Of a DNA stretch of 55,607 bases, positions 49,329 to 55,607 are shown piece by piece. Below the pieces are notes generated by a model. It did not search any database. It was not told where the DNA came from and saw nothing but the letters and a program-made list of their open reading frames with translations. The DNA is taken from assembly GCF_020564935.1 (NCBI RefSeq), contig NZ_JAJCXB010000050.1, positions 1-55,607 of the forward strand, read 5' to 3'. How positions within the stretch are numbered: position 1 is the stretch's first letter; the number at the start of each line of letters is the position of its first letter. The translations under genes were made by a program, and so were the position numbers. This DNA comes from Streptomyces pinistramenti. GTDB lineage: Bacteria > Actinomycetota > Actinomycetes > Streptomycetales > Streptomycetaceae.

Positions 49329-51578
49329 CTAGGCGATCAGGTTCGGAATCGTCGCCTCGTGCGCGTCCTTCAGCTCGCTCAGCGGGATGCTGAACTGGCC
49401 CTGGACGTCGATCTCTTCGCCGTCGATGACGCCGATGCGGGTGGCCGGCAGGCCCCGCGCGCCGCACATGTCCGTGAAGCGCAGCTCCTCGCTGCGCGGC
49501 ACGGCCACGATCGCCCGGCCCGCGGACTCGGAGAAGAGCAGCACGAACGGGTCCGCGCCGTCCGGCACGACGACCCGCGCGCCCTTGCCGCCCTGGAGGC
49601 AGGACTCGGTCAGCGCCTGGATCAGGCCGCCGTCGGACAGGTCGTGCGCCGCGTCGACCATGCCGTCGCGGGAGGCCGAGATCAGGATCTCGGCGAGCAG
49701 CCGCTCGCGCTCCAGGTCCACCTTCGGCGGCAGTCCGCCCAGGTGGTCGTGGACGACCTGCGACCAGGCAGAGCCGCCCAGCTCCTCCTCGGTGTCACCC
49801 AGGAGGTAGATGAGGTGGCCCTCGTCCGCGAACGCGACCGGGGTGCGGCGGGTGACGTCGTCGATCACGCCGAGGACGGCGACCACCGGGGTGGGGTGGA
49901 TCGCGACGTCGCCGGTCTGGTTGTAGAGCGAGACGTTGCCGCCGGTGACCGGCGTGCCGAGCTGCAGGCAGCCGTCCGCGAGACCGCGGACGGCCTCGGA
50001 GAACTGCCACATGACGGCCGGGTCCTCGGGCGAGCCGAAGTTCAGGCAGTCGGAGACGGCGAGCGGCTTGGCACCGGACGTCGCGACGTTGCGGTACGCC
50101 TCGGCGAGCGCCAGCTGCGCGCCGGCGTACGGGTCGAGCTTGGCGAACCGGCCGTTGCCGTCGGTGGCGAGGGCGACGCCGAGGTTGGTCTCCTCGTCGA
50201 TGCGCACCATGCCGGAGTCCTCGGGCTGGGCGAGCACCGTGTTGCCCTGCACGAAGCGGTCGTACTGATCGGTGATCCACGCCTTGGACGCCTGGTTCGG
50301 CGAGGAGACCAGCCGCAGGACCTGCGCGCGCAGCTCGTCGGCATCGGCCGGACGGGCCAGCTTGTTCGCGTCGTCGGCCTGGAGCGCGTCCTGCCAGGAG
50401 GGGCGGGCCAGCGGGCGCTCGTAGACCGGGCCTTCGTGCGCGACCGTGCGCGGGTCGACGTCGACGATCTTCTCGCCCCGCCAGAAGATCTCCAGCCGGT
50501 CGCCGTCGGTCACCTCACCGACGACCGTCGCGATGACGTCCCACTTCTCGCAGATCTCCAGGAAGCGCGCGACCTTCTCCGGCTCGACGACCGCGCACAT
50601 GCGCTCCTGCGACTCGCTCATGAGGATTTCCTCGGGCGAGAGCGTGGAGTCGCGCAGCGGGACGTCGTCGAGCGTGACGGTCATGCCGCCGGAGCCGTTG
50701 GACGCCAGCTCGCTGGTGGCGCAGGACAGACCGGCCGCGCCGAAGTCCTGGATGCCGACGACCAGCTTCTCGGCGTACGCCTCCAGGGTGCACTCGATGA
50801 GCAGCTTCTCCTGGAACGGGTCGCCGACCTGGACCGCGGGGCGCTTCGACGGCTTCGCGTCGTCGAAGGTCTCGGAGGCCAGGATCGAGGCGCCGCCGAT
50901 GCCGTCGCCGCCGGTGCGGGCGCCGTAGAGGATGACCTTGTTGCCGGCGCCCGACGCCTTGGCGAGGTGGATGTCCTCGTGCTTCATCACGCCGATGCAG
51001 CCGGCGTTGACCAGCGGGTTGCCCTGGTAGCAGGCGTCGAAGACGACCTCGCCGCCGATGTTGGGCAGGCCCAGGCAGTTGCCGTAGCCGCCGATGCCCG
51101 AAACGACGCCGGGCAGCACGCGCTTGGTGTCGGGGTGGTCGGCCGCACCGAAGCGGAGCGGGTCGACGACCGCGACCGGGCGGGCGCCCATCGCGATGAT
51201 GTCGCGCACGATGCCGCCGATGCCGGTCGCGGCGCCCTGGTACGGCTCGACGTACGACGGGTGGTTGTGCGACTCCACCTTGAACGTGACGGCGTAGCCC
51301 TGGCCGACGTCGACGACGCCGGCGTTCTCACCGATGCCGACGAGCAGCGCGTCCGTCTCGGGGGCCTTCTCGCCGAACTGGCGGAGGTGGACCTTGCTGG
51401 ACTTGTACGAGCAGTGCTCGGACCACATGACGGAGTACATGGCCAGCTCGGCGCCGGTCGGGCGGCGGCCGAGGATCTCGCGGACCCGCTCGTACTCGTC
51501 CTTCTTCAGGCCCAGTTCGGCCCAGGGCTGCTCGGTGTCCGGCGTCTTCGCGGCGTGCGCGACCGTATCGAGCGTCAT
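49329..51578 (-). CDS. purL: Phosphoribosylformylglycinamidine synthase, large subunit (small-PurL type)
   Basis: This is a 749-residue enzyme making FGAM from FGAR and ATP, working with PurQ (glutaminase) and PurS. Length and start (WSEHCSYKSSKVHL) identify the two-domain small PurL. Motifs include KVESHNHPSYVEPYQGAATGIGG, NIGGEVVFD, and GGNVSLYNQT in the second half. The start ATG 51578 overlaps the purQ stop by 4 bases (ATGA), so translation is coupled. It is the last gene of purS-Q-L. Confidence 0.98.
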   Translation of the reverse strand: MTLDTVAHAAKTPDTEQPWAELGLKKDEYERVREILGRRPTGAELAMYSVMWSEHCSYKSSKVHLRQFGEKAPETDALLVGIGENAGVVDVGQGYAVTFKVESHNHPSYVEPYQGAATGIGGIVRDIIAMGARPVAVVDPLRFGAADHPDTKRVLPGVVSGIGGYGNCLGLPNIGGEVVFDACYQGNPLVNAGCIGVMKHEDIHLAKASGAGNKVILYGARTGGDGIGGASILASETFDDAKPSKRPAVQVGDPFQEKLLIECTLEAYAEKLVVGIQDFGAAGLSCATSELASNGSGGMTVTLDDVPLRDSTLSPEEILMSESQERMCAVVEPEKVARFLEICEKWDVIATVVGEVTDGDRLEIFWRGEKIVDVDPRTVAHEGPVYERPLARPSWQDALQADDANKLARPADADELRAQVLRLVSSPNQASKAWITDQYDRFVQGNTVLAQPEDSGMVRIDEETNLGVALATDGNGRFAKLDPYAGAQLALAEAYRNVATSGAKPLAVSDCLNFGSPEDPAVMWQFSEAVRGLADGCLQLGTPVTGGNVSLYNQTGDVAIHPTPVVAVLGVIDDVTRRTPVAFADEGHLIYLLGDTEEELGGSAWSQVVHDHLGGLPPKVDLERERLLAEILISASRDGMVDAAHDLSDGGLIQALTESCLQGGKGARVVVPDGADPFVLLFSESAGRAIVAVPRSEELRFTDMCGARGLPATRIGVIDGEEIDVQGQFSIPLSELKDAHEATIPNLIA

Positions 51579-52252
51579 GCTGCGACCAACTTCTTCAGAA
51601 TCGAGGTGAAGAACCCGAGGCCGTCGGTGCCCGCGGTCCCGATGAGCGGCTCGACCGCGTGCTCGGGGTGCGGCATGAGGCCCACGACGTTGCCGGCCTC
51701 GTTGGTGATGCCGGCGATGTCGCGCTGCGAGCCGTTGGGGTTCACGTCCAGGTAGCGGAACGCGACGCGGCCCTCGGCCTCCAGCATGTCGAGGGTGCGC
51801 TCGTCGGCGGTGTAGCGGCCGTCGATGTTCTTCAGGGGAATGTGGATCTCCTGGCCCGCGGAGTAGTCCGCCGTCCAGGCCGTGCCCGCGTTCTCCACCC
51901 GCAGCTTCTGCTCACGGCAGACGAAGTGCAGGCTCTCGTTGCGCAGCATCGCGCCGGGCAGCAGGTGGCTCTCGGTGAGCACCTGGAAACCATTGCAGAT
52001 ACCCAGTACCGGCATGCCGCCCCTGGCCTGCTCGATAACGGTCTCCATCACCGGCGAGAAACGGGAGATGGCCCCGGCCCGCAGGTAGTCGCCGTACGAG
52101 AATCCGCCGGGCAGCACCACGGCGTCGACCTGCTTGAGGTCCTTGTCGCGGTGCCACAGCGGCACAGCCTCGGCGCCGGCGACGCGGACCGCGCGCTGGG
52201 TGTCACGGTCATCGAGCGTGCCGGGGAACGTGACGACGCCGATGCGCGTCAT
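51575..52252 (-). CDS. purQ: Phosphoribosylformylglycinamidine synthase, glutaminase subunit
   Basis: This is a 225-residue class I glutamine amidotransferase. The catalytic Cys lies in VLGICNGFQVL, with the triad His/Glu in MPHPEHAVEPL near the C-terminus. It also shows GVVTFPGTLDDRDTQRAV and VLPGGFSYGDYLRAGA. It passes ammonia to PurL. The gene overlaps both neighbours by 4 bases. Confidence 0.98.
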   Translation of the reverse strand: MTRIGVVTFPGTLDDRDTQRAVRVAGAEAVPLWHRDKDLKQVDAVVLPGGFSYGDYLRAGAISRFSPVMETVIEQARGGMPVLGICNGFQVLTESHLLPGAMLRNESLHFVCREQKLRVENAGTAWTADYSAGQEIHIPLKNIDGRYTADERTLDMLEAEGRVAFRYLDVNPNGSQRDIAGITNEAGNVVGLMPHPEHAVEPLIGTAGTDGLGFFTSILKKLVAA

Positions 52253-52503
52253 GATCCGGACCCGTCGACGCGGACGGTGAAGTCTTCGATGACGGTGTTG
52301 GCGAGGAAGGTCTCGGCCATCTCGCGGATACGGGCGAGGGCGGCGTCGTCGACCGGTCCCTCCACCTCAAGTTCGAAACGCTTGCCCTGGCGGACGTCGG
52401 CGATCCCCTCGAATCCCAGGCGTGGCAGTGCGCGCTGCACCGCCTGCCCCTGCGGGTCGAGGATCTCCGGCTTGAGCATGACGTCGACTACGACGCGTGC
52501 CAC
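52249..52503 (-). CDS. purS: Phosphoribosylformylglycinamidine synthase, PurS subunit
   Basis: This is an 84-residue subunit that bridges PurL and PurQ: VARVVVDVMLKPEILDPQGQAV, then LPRLGFEGIADVRQGKRFELEVEG. GTG 52503 is preferred because GGGAG lies five bases upstream; GTG 52509 would add two residues. It is first in the purS-Q-L operon, with ATGA overlap to purQ. An inverted repeat at 52561-52576 may be its operator. Confidence 0.95.
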   Translation of the reverse strand: MARVVVDVMLKPEILDPQGQAVQRALPRLGFEGIADVRQGKRFELEVEGPVDDAALARIREMAETFLANTVIEDFTVRVDGSGS

Positions 52504-52802
52504 TGGCACTCCCGGTGGTGTGGTGCGTAAGGCGGTTCCCTCACAGTACCGTGTTCGAAAATCTACGCGAGTAGATATGTACGCAGTCCATCACGGTCCG
52601 GTATCGGCAGGAGTGAGCGCCGGGGAAAATCCTCGAAAAGATCTAGGGTCCGGATTGCGGGATGACACGCTGAGAAAATTAACTGGGCTTCACAATGCAT
52701 TGCTCATCGCTGTACAAATGAAAAAGCATTGATTCAGATCAGCAGGATCCGGAGCATCACCCCACGTCAACAAGGGGTTGCTGCACGAAAGGACCGATAT
52801 CC
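52504..52802. promoter_or_regulatory. Divergent purS / lsr2-like promoter region
   Basis: An AT-rich region by the standards of this genome. Towards purS, TACTGT (minus strand, complement of 52543-52548) is a good -10 box. An inverted repeat ATCTAC-GCGA-GTAGAT at 52561-52576 overlaps the -35 area. Towards the lsr2-like gene there are several A/T runs (52620-52735) that Lsr2 itself could bind. No gene is present. Confidence 0.55.
52561..52576. promoter_or_regulatory. Inverted repeat upstream of purSQL
   Basis: ATCTAC and GTAGAT flank a 4-base centre, 58 bases upstream of the purS start. I do not see the same element before purF or purM. Confidence 0.55.
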
Positions 52803-53123
52803 GTGGCGCAGCGCGTAGTAGTAACGCTCTCCGACGACATCGACGGAGGAGAAGCCGCAGAGACGGTCACCTTCGGATTGGACGGGAAGACGTACGAGAT
52901 CGACCTCAATCCCGCCAATGCGAAGAAACTGCGCGGCGCCCTCGCCCCGTTCGTCGAAGCGGGCCGTAAGCGGTCCAAGTCCGGCAAGGCGTACCACCGG
53001 ACTTCGGTGACCCCCGACCCGGCGGCGGTCCGCGCCTGGGCCCGCTCGCACCAGATGGACGTGCCGCCGCGCGGCCGCATCCCGAAGAAGGTCTACGAGG
53101 CGTTCAACGCGGCCAATCACTAA
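52803..53123 (+). CDS. Lsr2-family nucleoid-associated protein (second paralogue, LsrL-like)
   Basis: This is a 106-residue Lsr2 family protein. The N-terminal dimerisation domain has MAQRVVVTLSDDIDGGEAAETVTFGLDGKTYEIDL; the C-terminal DNA-binding domain has VRAWARSHQMDVPPRGRIPKKVYEAF, with the RGR minor-groove hook. Lsr2 proteins silence AT-rich, often acquired, genes. In S. coelicolor one copy beside purS (SCO4076, recalled) is the lesser-studied paralogue. GTG 52803 has AAAGGA about nine bases upstream. Its own promoter is AT-rich, which fits autoregulation. Confidence 0.93.
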   Translation: MAQRVVVTLSDDIDGGEAAETVTFGLDGKTYEIDLNPANAKKLRGALAPFVEAGRKRSKSGKAYHRTSVTPDPAAVRAWARSHQMDVPPRGRIPKKVYEAFNAANH

Positions 53124-53160
53124 CCGACTTGCCGGCCCCTGCGGCCCTCGCACAGCCGAC

Positions 53161-53191
53161 TTGCACTGCACCCCCACTGATCAGTTAGAGT
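53161..53191 (+). promoter_or_regulatory. Promoter of tRNA-Gly(TCC)
   Basis: TTGCAC (53161-53166) and TAGAGT (53186-53191) have a 19-base spacer. The expected start is about 45 bases before the tRNA. Confidence 0.55.
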
Positions 53192-53241
53192 CTGGAGCAC
53201 GCCGAGGGGCGAGGCCGCAGGGCCGGACCTCACGGAGTCAC

Positions 53242-53313
53242 GCGGGTGTAGCTCAGTAGTAGAGCGCCCCCTTTCCAAGGGGGAGGCGCAGTGTGCAATC
53301 CCTGTCACCCGCT
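53242..53313 (+). tRNA. tRNA-Gly (anticodon TCC) with atypical D and T arms
   Basis: 72 nt. The acceptor GCGGGTG pairs with CACCCGC, and the anticodon stem CCCCC/GGGGG holds loop TTTCCAA. The D-loop AGTAGTA has no GG pair. The T arm reads CAGTG-TGCAATC-CCTGT: the invariant TTC is TGC and the five-base T-stem does not pair (only G53-C61 and one wobble), though a shifted GCAG/CTGT stem is possible. The D-loop/T-loop contact that shapes the tRNA elbow therefore cannot form normally. The neighbouring tRNA-Gly(GCC) genes are standard. Confidence 0.9.
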
Positions 53314-53405
53314 CTGACAGTTCGTCCGGTTCTTTGGGCTCAACGGGCCTTTTGGATCAGGTAGAGTAGCTGTCGCGCCGCTCGGTGAAAGCCGGGTGGA
53401 TGCCT

Positions 53406-53478
53406 GCGGACGTAGCTCAGTTGGTAGAGCGCAACCTTGCCAAGGTTGAGGTCGCGAGTTCGAGCCTCGTCGTCCGCT
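53406..53478 (+). tRNA. tRNA-Gly (anticodon GCC), copy 1
   Basis: 73 nt. The acceptor GCGGACG pairs with CGTCCGC. The anticodon loop is TTGCCAA, D-loop AGTTGGTA and T-loop TTCGAGC, all standard. TAGAGT at 53362 is its -10 box. Confidence 0.97.
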
Positions 53479-53487
53479 CAGCGAATG

Positions 53488-53516
53488 AAGACCCCGGTCA
53501 TTGCGACCGGGGTCTT
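53488..53516 (+). terminator. Terminator after tRNA-Gly(GCC) copy 1
   Basis: AAGACCCCGGTC pairs perfectly with 53505-53516 around a 5-base loop, followed by T. Confidence 0.88.
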
Positions 53517-53866
53517 TGTCATTCCGTACGCGATTCGCCCGCGCCTGTTTCGCCCGGTGCCCGTTTCCTTGGAGGCCGTGGACTCTCCGTCCGGGCCGGC
53601 GGTGACGCGCGGCTCGGGTGTGGTGGTGGACACATCCTTGCGGGCCGGGCGCGTGGGCGGCGAAGAGGCCGGGACGGGCGAGCCGGGGCCTGTGCGGCGG
53701 GAGTTGGGGCATGGACGGGTGGGGCGGGCGCGAGCCGGGGACGTACGAGCCGGGGCCCGGCGGACGGTGCGGTCCGGCGGGGCGGCCCGGTGGAGCCCCG
53801 GGTTTGGCTATAGTGGTGCCCGCACCGCGCTGCGGGGGCCGGAAACGGCTGCCGGGTACGGAGTGT
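53517..53866. other. Spacer between the two tRNA-Gly(GCC) genes
   Basis: About 350 bases of GC-rich sequence without a credible gene. TATAGT at 53809-53814 is the -10 box of the second tRNA-Gly(GCC), 53 bases upstream of it. Confidence 0.5.
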
Positions 53867-53939
53867 GCGGACGTAGCTCAGTTGGTAGAGCGCAACCTTG
53901 CCAAGGTTGAGGTCGCGAGTTCGAGCCTCGTCGTCCGCT
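53867..53939 (+). tRNA. tRNA-Gly (anticodon GCC), copy 2
   Basis: 73 nt, identical to the copy at 53406-53478, with its own promoter and terminator. The duplication covers only the tRNA and a few flanking bases. Confidence 0.97.
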
Positions 53940-53946
53940 CAGCGAA

Positions 53947-53984
53947 AAAGGCCCCGGCCGGTAGGAATACCGGCCGGGGCCTTT
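53947..53984. terminator. Bidirectional terminator between tRNA-Gly copy 2 and purC
   Basis: A 17-bp perfect stem (AAAGGCCCCGGCCGGTA with its complement) with loop GGAA, A-rich before and T-rich after, between convergent genes. Confidence 0.93.
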
Positions 53985-54001
53985 CTGTGTCCGCCGCGCG
54001 G

Positions 54002-54901
54002 TCAGGCCCAGCTGAGGCCGGTGAGGCGCTCGTACGCCTCGATGTACTTGGCGCGGGTGGCGTCGACGATCTGCTGGGGCAGGGCGGGCGGCGGGCGTTC
54101 GCTCGTGCGGTCCCAGCCGGAGGCCGCGGAGGTCAGCCAGTCGCGGACGAACTGCTTGTCGAAGGACGGCTGGGCGCGGCCCGGCTGCCACTGGTCGGCC
54201 GGCCAGAAGCGGGAGGAGTCCGGGGTGAGCACCTCGTCCGCGAGGGTCAGCCGGTCGTCCTGGTAGCCGAACTCGAACTTGGTGTCCGCCAGGATGAGGC
54301 CACGCTCGCGGGCGATGTCGCGGGCCCTGCCGTAGACGGCGAGGGTGGTCTGGCGCAGTTGGGCGGCGACCTCGGGGCCGACCTCGCGGGCGACCTCCTC
54401 GTAGGGGACGTTCTCGTCGTGGTCGCCGACGGCGGCCTTGGTCGCCGGGGTGAAGATCGGTCCCGGGAGTTCGGAGCCGTTGACCAGCCCTTCGGGGAGC
54501 GCCAGGCCGCAGACCGTACGGGACTCCTCGTACTCGACGAGACCGGATCCGGTGAGGTAGCCGCGGGCCACGCACTCGACGGGGACCATCCGCAGGGACT
54601 TGCAGATCAGGGTGCGGCCGGCCCAGTCGGCGGGGGCGCCGGCCGGGACGTCGGTGGACAGTACGTGGTGGGGTGCGAGGTCGGCGAGCTGCTCGAACCA
54701 CCACAGGGACAGCCGGGTCAGCACGCGGCCCTTGTCCGGGATCTCGGTGGGGAGCACCCAGTCGTAGGCGGAGGTGCGGTCGCTGGCCACCATGACCAGC
54801 TCGCCCGCGGCGTTGCGGTAGAGGTCGCGCACCTTGCCGGTGTGGAGGTGGGTGAGCCCCGGCACCTGCACGGGCTCGGGCTTTTCTACGAAACCGGACA
54901 C
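54002..54901 (-). CDS. purC: Phosphoribosylaminoimidazole-succinocarboxamide synthase
   Basis: This is a 299-residue SAICAR synthetase joining aspartate to CAIR with ATP. Motifs: HTGKVRDLYR (ATP lid), VASDRTSAYDWVLP, VECVARGYLTGSG, the family signature LILADTKFEFG, and DEVLTPDSSRFWP. GTG 54901 has GGAGG four bases upstream, somewhat close. The upstream transporter gene runs in the same direction, with 67 bases between. Confidence 0.97.
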   Translation of the reverse strand: MSGFVEKPEPVQVPGLTHLHTGKVRDLYRNAAGELVMVASDRTSAYDWVLPTEIPDKGRVLTRLSLWWFEQLADLAPHHVLSTDVPAGAPADWAGRTLICKSLRMVPVECVARGYLTGSGLVEYEESRTVCGLALPEGLVNGSELPGPIFTPATKAAVGDHDENVPYEEVAREVGPEVAAQLRQTTLAVYGRARDIARERGLILADTKFEFGYQDDRLTLADEVLTPDSSRFWPADQWQPGRAQPSFDKQFVRDWLTSAASGWDRTSERPPPALPQQIVDATRAKYIEAYERLTGLSWA

Positions 54902-54968
54902 GCTGCCTCCGCGTAGGTTGATCCAGGGGTCGTGCCGATTCTCCCGTATGCCGGGGTCCGGCGGCGCC

Positions 54969-55607
54969 TCAGGGTCGGGTGCCGTGGCGCGCGACGGTGG
55001 CGAGCGAGAGCGCGGCCAGGACCGCGATGCCGGTGAGGATCGCCGGTGGCGACCAGACGCGGGTGAGCAGGGTGATCCCGTACGGGGCGCAGAAGCCCAG
55101 GTAGCCAAGGGCCCAGAAGCGCGCGGTGAGGCGGGCCAGGCGGTGCGGCGGGGCGAGGGCGGCGACCTCGGTGAGGCCGTACGCCACGCACAGGCCGTAG
55201 CCGCTGCCGAGCAGGGCCGCGGCCGCCAGCGCCACCGCGGGCTGGGTATGGGCCACCGCGAGCGCGGCGACCAGGAGGCCGGCGGCGATGGCGGCGAGTC
55301 CGCAGACGGCGGTGGCGATGCGGTGCCGGGTGGCGAGGCGGCGGGCGAGGGGGGCGACCAGGAGGCCGGCGCCGGGGGTGACGGCGGTGGCGATGCCTGC
55401 GTAGACCGTGCGCCAGCCGTCCAGATGGGTGTCGACCAGGCCGGGGAGGGTGGCGAAGGCGATGGTGGGGGCGGCGAAGACCCAGGGGGCCACGGGGACC
55501 ACGAGGCGGCGGAAGAGCTTGGCGGCGGTGGGTGAGGCGGGGGCGGTGGGGGGCGTGGGGGCGGTGGTCGCCGCGGGTCGGGGGGTGGCGGTTGCCGGGG
55601 TGCCCGG
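54969..55607 (-). CDS. MFS transporter, C-terminal part (5' end off the window)
   Basis: The frame is open to the right edge. The visible 213 codons encode a Pro/Thr/Ala-rich loop (about 35 residues) followed by six hydrophobic helices (VAPWVFAAPTIAFATLPGLV to ILTGIAVLAALSLATVA). This fits helices 7-12 and the preceding central loop of an MFS protein. PLARRLATRHRIATAVC matches the loop 8-9 signature. The substrate cannot be told. It lies 67 bases upstream of purC in the same direction, so read-through into purC is possible. Confidence 0.82.
   Translation of the reverse strand, partial: PGTPATATPRPAATTAPTPPTAPASPTAAKLFRRLVVPVAPWVFAAPTIAFATLPGLVDTHLDGWRTVYAGIATAVTPGAGLLVAPLARRLATRHRIATAVCGLAAIAAGLLVAALAVAHTQPAVALAAAALLGSGYGLCVAYGLTEVAALAPPHRLARLTARFWALGYLGFCAPYGITLLTRVWSPPAILTGIAVLAALSLATVARHGTRP

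Noticed and set aside
1..55607. CRISPR array or transposase
   Set aside because: No regularly spaced identical repeats and no transposase or recombinase motifs were seen. The repeats found are coding repeats, tRNA copies or operator-like dyads.

Overview
The window is chromosomal DNA of a Streptomyces or very close relative. The G+C content is high, GTG starts are frequent, and the genes include bldC, an lsr2-like gene, a small-PurL purSQL operon, valine dehydrogenase and a c-di-AMP riboswitch in front of a cell-wall hydrolase. From memory, the gene order matches the S. coelicolor core segment from about SCO4122 down to SCO4071, read in reverse. That synteny is recalled, not searched. It supports names such as atrA, vdh and bldC.

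Layout. Positions 1-400 are the promoter and leader of an rRNA operon that runs leftwards off the window. Next come a divergent marR/MFS pair, a PAS-PP2C-ATPase phosphatase, a type II NADH dehydrogenase, an AtrA-type TetR regulator, an ECF sigma factor fused to a zinc finger, a membrane segment and an NPCBM domain, an asparagine-synthetase-like (lasso-cyclase-like) protein, and a sporulation-associated regulator (to 13.9 kb). From 14 to 18.9 kb lie L-2-hydroxyglutarate oxidase, a damaged beta-propeller gene, trmB and a PrsW-type membrane protease. A lower-GC insertion at 19.0-20.2 kb holds an SRA-HNH (type IV restriction) gene broken by an amber codon. From 20.2 to 27.9 kb there are a small membrane protein, an aldo/keto reductase, an M23 peptidase under a c-di-AMP riboswitch, a DUF2332 protein, a membrane PP2C phosphatase, a DHA2 drug exporter and its HxlR regulator. 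From 27.9 to 38.4 kb there are tRNA-Lys, a DEAD-box helicase with a long RGG-type tail, a lipoprotein, a small metallopeptidase, a tRNA Glu-Asp-Phe cluster, a membrane protein, HrpA, a second tRNA-Asp and a small CxxC protein. bldC (38.9 kb), a conserved hypothetical and vdh follow.

The right end is purine-rich: purM, purF, purS-Q-L (4-base overlaps) and purC all lie on the minus strand. Interleaved are DUF3073, a cysteine-type leader peptide in front of a truncated sulfatase, a maleylpyruvate-isomerase-like protein, an M23 peptidase/ArsR pair with a perfect 16-bp operator, a lipoprotein, an Lsr2 paralogue and three tRNA-Gly genes. The window ends inside an MFS transporter.

Most interesting: (i) a tRNA-Gly(UCC) that lacks the D-loop GG and carries GTGC in place of GTTC in the T arm, the changes remembered from staphylococcal peptidoglycan tRNA-Gly; (ii) the membrane-anchored sigma factor with a probable extracellular sugar-binding module beside a lasso-cyclase-like gene and a sporulation gene; (iii) a stranded Cys leader peptide upstream of a decayed sulfatase; (iv) two unrelated genes within 3.5 kb, each cut by one in-frame TAG; (v) several strong palindromes (367, 12032, 48382, 52561).
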